Of a DNA stretch of 64,000 nucleotides, positions 1-8,227 are shown piece by piece (positions within the stretch are counted from its first letter, which is position 1; each line of letters begins with the position of its first letter). Made by a program: the position numbers and the translations under genes. Origin of the DNA: Thermaurantimonas sp046299575 (GTDB taxonomy: Bacteria; Bacteroidota; Bacteroidia; Flavobacteriales; Schleiferiaceae); assembly GCF_046299575.1 (NCBI RefSeq), contig NZ_JBKBHX010000004.1:62001-126000 (forward strand), in the 5' to 3' direction. Below the pieces are notes generated by a model. That model did no database searches and was not told the DNA's origin. It worked only from the letters and a program-made list of their open reading frames with translations.

Positions 1-1385
1 GTAGGTGTGAAAGTAAGCGGTAGTTCAAGCTGAGCCAGATAGTCAATCAGGCTTGCACTTAGGGCCACTATGTCGCGAATTCCAAAGACGTTAATGCGCG
101 CCGGTATGTCAGAGGGCTTGTGGTAATCGGGATGCAAACCTGTAAAAAAGTGAAGTACCGGAATGTTTTGGTTGTAAAAAGATGTATGGTCAGAAGGACC
201 CCTACCACCTCGTGACAGTTGGTAAATTATGTTGTAACAGGGAAGTTTTCTAAAAGCGCTTTCCCACTCTGGCATTGTACCCGTACCGCTAATTTTTAAA
301 TTTCTGTCATCTCCAAGTCGACCTATCATATCAAAATTGAGCATAGCGGTGATCCTATCCATTGGATACGTGGGGTTGCTCACCCAGTGCTTTGAACCCA
401 GAAGGCCCTGCTCTTCAGCACCGAAAAACAAAAAAAGGTAATTGAAATTTCTATTTCCATGTTCTGCAATGTAGTTGGCTAAAGCCAAAGCACCGGCTAC
501 ACCTGATGCATTGTCATCAGCGCCTGGATGTATTTGTGGCTCACCTCTATAGGTCGAATTCTTATCTCCCATTCCCAAGTGATCGTAGTGAGCTCCGATT
601 ACAATAGTGTAAGGCGCTCCGTTTTCCCAAAAACCGGCAATATTGTATGTAGTAACCTGATTTTCTGATATTTGAGTGATAACTTTTATCCGTTTTTGTT
701 TTTGTAAACCCTCGAGTAAGTCTTTTGAAATGTACCAAACGGGTAAACCGATAGGCTCTTTCGTTTCAAAAAATCGATCAGGAACCGGAATGCCAGAAAC
801 CCTCGTACTCGTGAGCAAAATTCCCTTTGCTTTGTGGTCTTGGAGCAGTTGTATTACATCTTGAATTTTAAATGTCTTGAAATCGATTCCATGATTTTCG
901 TACAATTCTTTAAGGGAGAATAGGTCGATCATTGCGATTTTTTTGTGCACTTTTCGAGGTTCTATTAAGGCAAGAACACCACTCTGAACAGTGAAGGCGG
1001 GTGAAATCAAGCGACCCTTCGCTTTTCCATTTTCTGAAAAGCGAGTAGGATAGACCAGTTCATTGGGCTTCACAATGGTTTTTCTGGTTTTTATTAAGGT
1101 GTTATCTGAGATTTTTACCTGCAGTTTTACAGAAAAAGGCTGCGTGTAGTTGCCAGCTTCACCCATCGGAATAAATCCGAGCTCTTTGAGATTTTCAATG
1201 ATAAAAGCAACTGTGATCGAATCTCCTTGCGATCCGGGGTAACGACCTTGAAACCGCTCTGATGCCAGCTCATTTACCACATAACTGATTTTATCCACAG
1301 GAATGACTTCTGCGTCCACACACTTTTGGGCGTAGCCACATAAGAGTAAAAACTGAAAGGAGAGAACATATGTTATCCTTTTCAT
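1..1385 (-). CDS. M28-family zinc aminopeptidase, secreted (3' end cut off by window)
   Basis: The reverse strand is open from an ATG at 1385 to the window edge, about 461 residues without a stop. The first ~19 residues (MKRITYVLSFQFLLLCGYA) look like a signal peptide. A PA-like insert lies around residues 150-215, followed by the M28 zinc-peptidase signature: GAHYDHLG, DDNASGVAGA, FFGAEEQGLLGS, NFDMIGRLG and SDHTSFY, which supply the expected His, Asp, Glu, Asp and His ligands. These peptidases remove N-terminal residues from peptides in the periplasm or outside the cell. The gene diverges from the CrtA-like gene with only ~26 bp between the chosen starts. The C-terminus lies outside the window, so a sorting domain cannot be excluded. 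Confidence 0.88.
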   Translation of the reverse strand, partial: MKRITYVLSFQFLLLCGYAQKCVDAEVIPVDKISYVVNELASERFQGRYPGSQGDSITVAFIIENLKELGFIPMGEAGNYTQPFSVKLQVKISDNTLIKTRKTIVKPNELVYPTRFSENGKAKGRLISPAFTVQSGVLALIEPRKVHKKIAMIDLFSLKELYENHGIDFKTFKIQDVIQLLQDHKAKGILLTSTRVSGIPVPDRFFETKEPIGLPVWYISKDLLEGLQKQKRIKVITQISENQVTTYNIAGFWENGAPYTIVIGAHYDHLGMGDKNSTYRGEPQIHPGADDNASGVAGALALANYIAEHGNRNFNYLFLFFGAEEQGLLGSKHWVSNPTYPMDRITAMLNFDMIGRLGDDRNLKISGTGTMPEWESAFRKLPCYNIIYQLSRGGRGPSDHTSFYNQNIPVLHFFTGLHPDYHKPSDIPARINVFGIRDIVALSASLIDYLAQLELPLTFTP

Positions 1386-1411
1386 CTGAACGAAATTTTT
1401 ACGAATGTACA

Positions 1412-2101
1412 ATGACGACCACTGAGCAAACCAAAGTGTTTCTATACGTTTTAAAATTTGAAGGTTTTTTAAACAGATGGCGGGCCTTTACCCTGATGGG
1501 CAAAAACAAATGGAAAAAGGAACTCGAGCAGACCTTTGGATTTTTTAAAATGATGGGCACAGGCTCAGGCAATGGATTTGGAATTATACCAGACTTTGGC
1601 ACCTATATTATTATAACCACCGCAAAAAATCACCTTATTCTTGTAGAATCCATCTACATTAAAGCGCTTTTAAAGCGCGTAAAAAGTCTGAAAATCTACG
1701 AGATGATGCCACTAAAGAGCCACGGCTTGTGGAATGGCCGAAATCCGTTCGAACACATTTCAGTTGCCCACGTATCTGAGTATGACTATCCTCAGCTATC
1801 GGTCATCACCCGTGGAAGTATAAAGCGCTCGCTTTGGCGGAAATTCTGGAAGTTTGTGCCTGAGGTAGCCCGCCAGATACCTTCTGAGGCTCTTTATTCC
1901 GTAGGTATGGGCGAGTTGCCCTTAGTGGAGCAAGCCACATTTAGCGTATGGAAAAGCGAAGAAGACATGCTCCAATGGGCATATCAAAACAAGACGCATA
2001 GAAATGTGATCGCCCTTACTCATAGCCTGAAGTGGTACGACGAAGAGCTGTTTGCCAGATTTCGCTGCCGCGAAATTCAGTGTGTTGAATCCATCCACTG
2101 A
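1412..2101 (+). CDS. CrtA-like (spheroidene monooxygenase family) protein
   Basis: This 229-residue protein shows the conserved blocks I associate with CrtA-like monooxygenases: MMGTGSGNGFGIIPDFGTY near the N-terminus, a central LKSHGLWNGRNPF, then ITRGSIKRSLWRKFWKFVPE, and a C-terminal HSLKWYDEELFARF. CrtA proteins are haem-dependent oxygenases that put keto groups on carotenoids; many Bacteroidota relatives are uncharacterised. An ATG at 1370 is also in frame, but it would overlap the divergent peptidase start, so I prefer 1412 (MTTTEQTK). The 3' end overlaps the convergent asnB by 25 bp. No other carotenoid gene is visible, so the substrate is unknown. Confidence 0.72.
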   Translation: MTTTEQTKVFLYVLKFEGFLNRWRAFTLMGKNKWKKELEQTFGFFKMMGTGSGNGFGIIPDFGTYIIITTAKNHLILVESIYIKALLKRVKSLKIYEMMPLKSHGLWNGRNPFEHISVAHVSEYDYPQLSVITRGSIKRSLWRKFWKFVPEVARQIPSEALYSVGMGELPLVEQATFSVWKSEEDMLQWAYQNKTHRNVIALTHSLKWYDEELFARFRCREIQCVESIH

Positions 2102-3975
2102 TCAAACCACATCTGAAACATTAATAAAATCCACATTCTCTGGTGATCGATTTTTAAGTCGCTATTCAAAAAAAACTGTACGCTTTGTTTTACCGCTTTG
2201 GGATTAAAAAAACCTTGTCGCTTTACCTTGTATTCGTTTAAATGTTCATCTATCATCCATTTGAGTTCATTTTTCAGCCACTTGTGAATCGGTATTCCAA
2301 AACCCATTTTTGGTCTATCCATAATCGTTTCTGGTACATATTTATGTACAATGTGTCGCAAAATTGCCTTTTGTATCCTTTTATCTTTTATTTTAAAATG
2401 ATCGGGTAAACTAAAGGCATATTCAATAACTCTGTAATCTAAAAGAGGCTCTCTTCCTTCTAAACTTACTGACATAGTAGAGCGATCAACTTTTGTGAGA
2501 ATATCTTCTGGAAGATACATGTAAAAATCGGTTAATAGAATAGAATTTAAAAGAGATCCATTGGCAATTTCAGGTAAATATATTTCTTTTAATGGATCAC
2601 AATATCTTTTACTATTTATCATCTTTTGTATTTGGAAAGGGGAAAAAACACTAAGCTGATTTAGGAACAGTTTTGATACCTCTTTTTCTGATAAATATGT
2701 ATTCAATTTCCAAACGAAATCGTATTTAAAAATATTTTTTTCATTCGGTAAAAAACGCGTTAATCCTCTAATTATGTTTTTAAAAGTTGGGTAAATGGAC
2801 AAGACTTTTCTCAATTGTCGCTGAGCTTTCAGATGTCGTTGATAACCAGCAAAAAGTTCATCGCCTCCGTCAGCAGAAAGACTTACGGTGACGTGTTGTC
2901 GAGCCAGTTTGCTCACGAGCATGGTGGGCACTGCTGAGGAGTCGCCAAAGGGTTCATCGAAATGAAAGGGAATTTTTGGCACAAGATCAATTGCATCGCT
3001 CTGTTTGCAGGTGATGGTGGTGTGATCTGTGCCGAGATATCGGGCCACTGTTTCGGCATGATTTGCTTCGTTATATACTACATCATCGAATCCAATGGTA
3101 AATGTTTTTAGCCGGGAAGTCATTTCTGACTGAATCAATGCTGTTACGGCCGTACTGTCATACCCTCCACTCAAAAAAACGCCTACTGGTACATCGGCCA
3201 CCATTCGCATTTTAAAAGCATCTTTTAACAGTACTTCAAGCTTTTCAGCTGTTTCTTCAAAAGATTCATTTTGATATATTTTTTTAATTGGTGTCCAATA
3301 AATAAAGGACCTTAATTCATTTTTGATTAAATTGTATTCGATGATTTGCGCTGGCTGTACTTTTTTTATAGATTGAAAAATAGTAGCAGGTGCAGGAATG
3401 TATCCTAAATAAAAATAGGTGTATACTGCTGAATAATCTATATCATTTTTTGATGGATTTAGCTGTAAAATAGACTTTAATTCTGAAGCAAAAATGAGAT
3501 TGCCATTAGACTGCAAAGAATAATACAATGGCTTCACCCCTACTCTATCTCGAATCAGATATATTTTTTCTTTTTTTATATCATATAAAACGATTGCAAA
3601 CATTCCATTGATTTTCTCTGTGAATGAAATTCCATATTTTTTGTACAAGTAGATCAAAACCTCTGTATCACTCTCTGAGATAAATTTTACTCCATCCTTT
3701 TGTAGTTCTGCTTTTAGATTTCTAAAGTTGTAAATTTCACCATTAAATACGATTACTACATCTTTTTCGCTGGAAAACATGGGTTGATGACCACCAGGAG
3801 ATAAATCGATGATCGCTAATCTTTTAAATCCAAAATACACTGAATATTTTTCTGTTTTCAGCATTTCAATTCCCTCGTCATCCGGACCACGATGATGTAT
3901 TAAATCTATGGCTTTTTTTATCTTTTCTTCCGCAACAGAATTGGAAAAATCAACAATACCAGCAAAACCGCACAT
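2077..3975 (-). CDS. asnB: Asparagine synthetase (glutamine-hydrolysing)
   Basis: This is a full-length AsnB of 632 residues. Met-Cys2 gives the N-terminal nucleophile of the class II glutamine amidotransferase domain (MCGFAGIVDF, HHRGPDDEG, FNGEIYN). The synthetase domain carries the PP-loop VGVFLSGGYDS at about residue 263 and SADGGDELFAGY further on. It converts aspartate and glutamine to asparagine and glutamate using ATP. AsnB paralogues are often embedded in O-antigen or capsule clusters, where they can amidate sugars. The divergent methyltransferases and glycosyltransferase next door make that role plausible here, but this is inference. The gene looks more AT-rich than the genes after 6797. 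Confidence 0.93.
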   Translation of the reverse strand: MCGFAGIVDFSNSVAEEKIKKAIDLIHHRGPDDEGIEMLKTEKYSVYFGFKRLAIIDLSPGGHQPMFSSEKDVVIVFNGEIYNFRNLKAELQKDGVKFISESDTEVLIYLYKKYGISFTEKINGMFAIVLYDIKKEKIYLIRDRVGVKPLYYSLQSNGNLIFASELKSILQLNPSKNDIDYSAVYTYFYLGYIPAPATIFQSIKKVQPAQIIEYNLIKNELRSFIYWTPIKKIYQNESFEETAEKLEVLLKDAFKMRMVADVPVGVFLSGGYDSTAVTALIQSEMTSRLKTFTIGFDDVVYNEANHAETVARYLGTDHTTITCKQSDAIDLVPKIPFHFDEPFGDSSAVPTMLVSKLARQHVTVSLSADGGDELFAGYQRHLKAQRQLRKVLSIYPTFKNIIRGLTRFLPNEKNIFKYDFVWKLNTYLSEKEVSKLFLNQLSVFSPFQIQKMINSKRYCDPLKEIYLPEIANGSLLNSILLTDFYMYLPEDILTKVDRSTMSVSLEGREPLLDYRVIEYAFSLPDHFKIKDKRIQKAILRHIVHKYVPETIMDRPKMGFGIPIHKWLKNELKWMIDEHLNEYKVKRQGFFNPKAVKQSVQFFLNSDLKIDHQRMWILLMFQMWFDQWMDSTH

Positions 3976-3980
3976 ACGTG

Positions 3981-3988
3981 TACATTTG
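3981..3988 (+). promoter_or_regulatory. Putative -7 promoter box for the methyltransferase gene
   Basis: TACATTTG matches the Bacteroidota -7 consensus TAnnTTTG and lies 30 bp upstream of the ATG at 4018. I see no convincing -33 TTTG at the usual spacing. Confidence 0.35.
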
Positions 3989-3995
3989 TTGCAAT

Positions 3996-4003
3996 CAAAG
4001 GTA
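3996..4003 (-). promoter_or_regulatory. Putative -7 promoter box for asnB
   Basis: Read on the minus strand this is TACCTTTG, a full match to TAnnTTTG, 20 bp upstream of the asnB start codon. No clear -33 element was found. Together with 3981-3988 it would make a compact divergent promoter. Confidence 0.4.
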
Positions 4004-4017
4004 TGACTACCTTATAA

Positions 4018-4968
4018 ATGACCTTAAAGTATTACCACAAAGACACAAAGACGTATTTCTCAGAACAAGGAAGCTACCTAATTGCATCAGAGGCAAAGGT
4101 TCCGATTGTACGAGGCATACCGAGATTTGTAGCATCTTCAGAATATGCAGAGGCATTCGGAGTGCAATGGAACCGGTTCAAGAAGCTGCAGCTCGACAGC
4201 TTCACGGGCACACATTACACGCGTGAAAGACTCAAGCGATGCTTGGGATCAGATGTAGAACAAGTTTTAGAAGATAAACTGGTACTCGAAGCCGGCAGTG
4301 GTGCCGGTAGATTCACTGAGCACTTGGCATCCCATTGTAAGGAATTGTACACCTTTGACCTTAGCAGCGCAATTGATGCTAATTATGAGAACAACCACAA
4401 TGAAAATACACACTTTTTTCAGGGAGATATTTTAAATATTCCTTTTGAAGATGAGGTATATGATCTGGTAATTTGTTTAGGAGTTTTACAACATACTCCC
4501 AGCACTGAAAAAGCCTTACAAGAACTTTGGAGAGTAGTAAAACCGGGTGGAAAACTTATTGCTGATCACTACCATTTCAGATGGTCATATTATACTACTG
4601 TTGTGCCTTTTTTCCGAGTTTTTTTAAAGAGATTACCACCACAATATTCCATGAAAATAGTAAAAAAATTGGTCGATATCTTTTTTCCATTACATTGGAA
4701 GTTCAGACACTCAAAAATTCTTAAATGGATTCTCGGTCATATTTCACCAGTCCTTACTAACATTGAAGCATTCGAAGAGAAAGGCTACGAATTCAATAAA
4801 GACACTGCTTACCTTGAAACCTACGATGCGCTCACAGATTACTACAAGAGATTAATCACTAAATCAAAATTGTTGAGAATATTAAAAAACTTAGACAATG
4901 TCGAAAATATTACAATCGAAAGAGGAGGAAATGGTTGGGAATTCAGAGTCACAAAAAAACTTGGTTGA
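4018..4968 (+). CDS. Class I SAM-dependent methyltransferase with Trm112-like N-terminus
   Basis: This 316-residue protein has a short N-terminal segment (about residues 1-40, ending VPIVRGIPRF) of the Trm112-like type often found ahead of sugar methyltransferases. The Rossmann methyltransferase core follows: motif I VLEAGSGAGRFTEHL at about residue 92, acidic motif TFDLSSA, and LGVLQHTP and LWRVVKPGGKLI in the post-motif region. The methyl acceptor cannot be read from sequence. It overlaps the next methyltransferase by 38 bp and is followed by a GT4 gene, which suggests glycan or polysaccharide modification. It lacks the cysteine-rich zinc site of true Trm112. Confidence 0.8.
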   Translation: MTLKYYHKDTKTYFSEQGSYLIASEAKVPIVRGIPRFVASSEYAEAFGVQWNRFKKLQLDSFTGTHYTRERLKRCLGSDVEQVLEDKLVLEAGSGAGRFTEHLASHCKELYTFDLSSAIDANYENNHNENTHFFQGDILNIPFEDEVYDLVICLGVLQHTPSTEKALQELWRVVKPGGKLIADHYHFRWSYYTTVVPFFRVFLKRLPPQYSMKIVKKLVDIFFPLHWKFRHSKILKWILGHISPVLTNIEAFEEKGYEFNKDTAYLETYDALTDYYKRLITKSKLLRILKNLDNVENITIERGGNGWEFRVTKKLG

Positions 4969-5755
4969 AAAGACCTCGCCCGAATATTGGGATGCATTCT
5001 GGGAAACAAATCAAATTCCCAATGAAATTGTCATTAATAAAAAGCATATAAATTCCTATTTACATACAGAATTTGACGCCTTTTTTAAGAAACATATTGA
5101 TAAAGGAAAAGAAAAAAAACTCATTGAGCTTGGATGTGGTAATAGTGTTTGGTTGCCGTATTTTTATAAAAACTTTAATCTGGATGTTTCTGGTTTAGAC
5201 TATTCAGATTTGGGATGTGAAAGAAGTCGATTTATTTTAAAAAAATACAACACACCAGGAAGGATTTTTGAAGGTGATTTGTTTTATCCTCCTGAAGAAT
5301 TAAAAGGCAAGTTTGACTATGTGGTTAGTTTTGGGGTAATCGAACACTTTCGAGATACTGTAGAAGTACTAAAAGCTCATGCAAAGTATCTTAATATTTC
5401 AGGTAAGATCATTGTTTCTGTGCCGAATATGTGCGGATTTACGGGCTGGTATCAGAAGGTAATGAACCGCGCAGTGTATGACACGCATGTGCCAATTGAT
5501 AAAAATCACCTTGAAGAGGCATTGCTTAAGGCTGGATTTAAAAACATCGAAGTACAATATATATTGCCCATTGCAGTATCTGCTCAAATCGATGGCGCGC
5601 ATAAAACTTCGTTTGTATCGTTCAAAAAACTTTTGACCTTAAACCTTTCAAGATTGACTAAAATTATTTGGGCTATTGAAATTTATACTTCGCTGAAATT
5701 TCCAAGATCTCGTACTTTTTCTCCAGCACTTTTAGCCTATGCCGAAAAAGAGTAA
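4931..5755 (+). CDS. SAM-dependent methyltransferase
   Basis: A 274-residue class I methyltransferase. Motif I is KLIELGCGNSVWLPYF, followed by VSGLDYSDLGCE, GDLFYPPEELKGKFDYVVS and the helix FGVIEHFRDT. An ATG at 4898 is also in frame, but the ATG at 4931 has AGAGGAGG 2 bp upstream, an unusually strong ribosome binding site for this phylum, and gives a normal N-terminus. The 5' end lies inside the preceding methyltransferase and the 3' end overlaps the GT4 gene by 17 bp, so the three genes are probably translationally coupled. The likely substrate is a sugar or lipid-linked intermediate, inferred from context only. Confidence 0.8.
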   Translation: MVGNSESQKNLVEKTSPEYWDAFWETNQIPNEIVINKKHINSYLHTEFDAFFKKHIDKGKEKKLIELGCGNSVWLPYFYKNFNLDVSGLDYSDLGCERSRFILKKYNTPGRIFEGDLFYPPEELKGKFDYVVSFGVIEHFRDTVEVLKAHAKYLNISGKIIVSVPNMCGFTGWYQKVMNRAVYDTHVPIDKNHLEEALLKAGFKNIEVQYILPIAVSAQIDGAHKTSFVSFKKLLTLNLSRLTKIIWAIEIYTSLKFPRSRTFSPALLAYAEKE

Positions 5756-6785
5756 AATACTATTTTTTTACCCAGAAATATCGCCATTTATACAAAAAGA
5801 TATTCACTTCTTCAGAGAGTATTTTTCGGTAGTGGAATATGCGTTTAATGTAAAGTACAAGTGGCTACTTCCTGTATATTTCATCAGACAATTTTTGTTT
5901 TTAACTGTTCAAATATGGACATCTAAAAAAATTGTTTGTCGATTTGGTGGTTATCACGCACTCCTGCCAGTACTTCTTGGCAATTTTCTCCAAAAGAATA
6001 CATTTGTAATTTTTGGTGGAGTTGAAGCACATTGCATCCCTGAAATTAACTATGGATTTTGTACTAAAAAAACTCTTTTTTTTGTGAATAAAATCATACA
6101 GAAATATACGGATAAAATACTCGTAGTTCATCGCAGTTTATATGATACAGAGTACAAATATTTTAAGACAAAAGGAAAACAAGGATTAAAAAATTTATAC
6201 AATATACCTTCAGAAAAGGTAATCGAATTAAAAAATGGATATTCAACAGATATTTACAAGATTAAGAATTATGACAGAAGTCCATGGTCATTTATCACAG
6301 CTACAGGGCGTATAAATCAACAGACGTTTTACCTGAAAGGCTTGGATTTATTGATTGATCTTTGTGAGAAAATGCCATTTATCAAGGCAACTATCGTTGG
6401 TACCTGGCAGTTAAATGGAACAACGTTACCAAAAAACATCACTTGTTTGCCAAAAATGACTCCTTCAGAATTGTCAGAGGTGTACAACAAACACACTTTT
6501 TATTTACAGCTTTCGATGGCAGAGGGATTTCCGAATGCACTTTGTGAAGCGATGCTGTGCGGATGTATACCTATAGGCTCCGATGTATTTGGGATACCTG
6601 AAATTATAGGAGATACAGGGTTCCTGTTGAGAGAAAAAAATATTGATGAGTTAATTCGAATAATCGAAAATTTAAAGAATTTTGACCTGAAGAATCTCTC
6701 TGAAAAGGCAGCTGAGCGCATTATACAGAAATTTAGCCTTGAAGAGAGAAATAAAAGATTTTTAAAGATTTTACGTTACGACTGA
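5739..6785 (+). CDS. Glycosyltransferase family 4
   Basis: This 348-residue protein has the GT-B fold pattern. The N-terminal half contains FGGVEAHCIPE and LVVHRSLYDTE. The C-terminal donor-binding half has TATGRINQQTFYLKGLD, the GT4 E-x7-E region AEGFPNALCEAMLCGCIP, and GIPEIIGDTGFL. It probably transfers a sugar from a nucleotide donor during polysaccharide or glycolipid assembly on the cytoplasmic face. It is the third gene of a coupled run with two methyltransferases and is visibly AT-rich with many lysine and phenylalanine codons, unlike the downstream efflux genes 11 bp away. Donor and acceptor are unknown. Confidence 0.87.
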   Translation: MPKKSKILFFYPEISPFIQKDIHFFREYFSVVEYAFNVKYKWLLPVYFIRQFLFLTVQIWTSKKIVCRFGGYHALLPVLLGNFLQKNTFVIFGGVEAHCIPEINYGFCTKKTLFFVNKIIQKYTDKILVVHRSLYDTEYKYFKTKGKQGLKNLYNIPSEKVIELKNGYSTDIYKIKNYDRSPWSFITATGRINQQTFYLKGLDLLIDLCEKMPFIKATIVGTWQLNGTTLPKNITCLPKMTPSELSEVYNKHTFYLQLSMAEGFPNALCEAMLCGCIPIGSDVFGIPEIIGDTGFLLREKNIDELIRIIENLKNFDLKNLSEKAAERIIQKFSLEERNKRFLKILRYD

Positions 6786-6796
6786 AATTCAGCAGT

Positions 6797-8224
6797 ATGC
6801 TTCAGAAAAATATCACAATACTTGTTCTTTCTACTAGTGTTTTTTTTCAATCATTCGCACAGAAACCTCTAGGATTCGAAGAATGTTTAGCGCTGGCCTA
6901 TTCCAGAAATCTGACCATCAAACGCGCACAACTCTCCAGGCAACGTGCTGAATCACTTGCCTCCTTAGCTAAATACAACCTTACTCCCTCGCTCAACGGA
7001 TCTTTTGGCTACACATATAATTTCGGTTTGAACATCGACCCGGTGCGAAATGTGATCGGACGAGAGACGCGCCAAATCGGCAACATCGGCCTTAATACGC
7101 AGTGGGTGCTCTTTGATGGTCTTCAAAACTATCACAACATCAAGAGAACACAGTTTAATCTACTGGCCGAAAATGAAAACATCGAAACAGCAAAAAACGA
7201 CCTAACCCTTAACCTTGCTCAACTCTATCTGCAGGCCCTTGTGAATGAGGAACTTCTGAGAGTTGCTGAGCAACAGCTCGAACTGACCGAAAAACAACTG
7301 AAACGCACAAAAGAACTCGTAGATGCAGGCGTGCTGCCTGAAGTGCGCCTGCAAGAGACTCAGGCACAATACTATCGAGAGCAGCAAAATGTAGTATTAG
7401 CAAAAAACAACCTCGACATCGCCTTGCTCCAATTGGCAAATCTGATGCTGTACGACGGGACAGAAAGCTTACGCATTAAGCCCTTAACGTCAGAAATTCC
7501 TGTGGTGGACTACTCCGGCTACATACCCAGCGACATCTATAGAGAAGCATTTCAAAATAATCCGTCCTTAAAATCAGCCCGACTCCTTGAAAATGCTGGA
7601 GAACACGAAGTAAAACAAGCCCTTGGTACGCGATTTCCACTCATTGCTTTGGTAGCCGGTATTTCGACCAATTACGCCAACACGGTACCTAATATTACCG
7701 GCAACCAAACTGTAACAATTCCTATTGGTGTGACTCAAGACGGAGTGCCTGTTTTTACAACTATCAGTCAACCCGTGATCGATTCTGAAAAGCCAATTAA
7801 GCCCTTTAAAAACCAAGTCGTAGATAACGTTAATGAGTTTTTAGGCATCTCGGTACAAATACCGCTATGGTCGCGTTACCAAATTACAAATACGCTTAAC
7901 AATGCTCGAATTAACTATGAACTGGCTAAAGTGAACTACCAACAAGCTCAGATTTCACTTTATCAGAACGTTCAACAAGCGCATGCGCAGTTTATGGCAG
8001 CAAAATCAGGTTTGGAGGCAGCTACCAAAGCTGAGCGCGCAGCTCGCACTGCCTATGAAAATGCTGAACAGCGCTACGCGAATGGGCTACTCGATCAAGT
8101 GCAACTAGAAAGCTTTAAAATCAACTATGCCAATGCGCAAAGCCAGCTGACAAGGGCCAAATACGAATACATTTTCCGCTCAAAAATCATTGAATTTATC
8201 CTTACAAATACCATAAAACTTTAA
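6797..8224 (+). CDS. TolC-family outer membrane efflux protein
   Basis: A 475-residue TolC/OEP protein with a signal peptide ending about FFQSFAQ. It has two OEP repeats with the typical alternation of long coiled helices (residues ~110-200 and ~370-460) and amphipathic strands (ITNTLNNARINYELAKVNY; YANGLLDQVQLESFKINYA). It would form the outer membrane channel of a tripartite exporter. The gene sits 3 bp upstream of its adaptor gene. The usual third component, a MacB-type ABC permease/ATPase or an RND pump, is not in the operon: tsaB follows instead. Confidence 0.92.
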   Translation: MLQKNITILVLSTSVFFQSFAQKPLGFEECLALAYSRNLTIKRAQLSRQRAESLASLAKYNLTPSLNGSFGYTYNFGLNIDPVRNVIGRETRQIGNIGLNTQWVLFDGLQNYHNIKRTQFNLLAENENIETAKNDLTLNLAQLYLQALVNEELLRVAEQQLELTEKQLKRTKELVDAGVLPEVRLQETQAQYYREQQNVVLAKNNLDIALLQLANLMLYDGTESLRIKPLTSEIPVVDYSGYIPSDIYREAFQNNPSLKSARLLENAGEHEVKQALGTRFPLIALVAGISTNYANTVPNITGNQTVTIPIGVTQDGVPVFTTISQPVIDSEKPIKPFKNQVVDNVNEFLGISVQIPLWSRYQITNTLNNARINYELAKVNYQQAQISLYQNVQQAHAQFMAAKSGLEAATKAERAARTAYENAEQRYANGLLDQVQLESFKINYANAQSQLTRAKYEYIFRSKIIEFILTNTIKL

Positions 8225-8227
8225 GGA

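Noticed and set aside
3978..4226. 82-codon frame overlapping the first methyltransferase gene
   Set aside because: It is a shadow of the methyltransferase in another frame; the 4018 frame carries the conserved SAM motifs.
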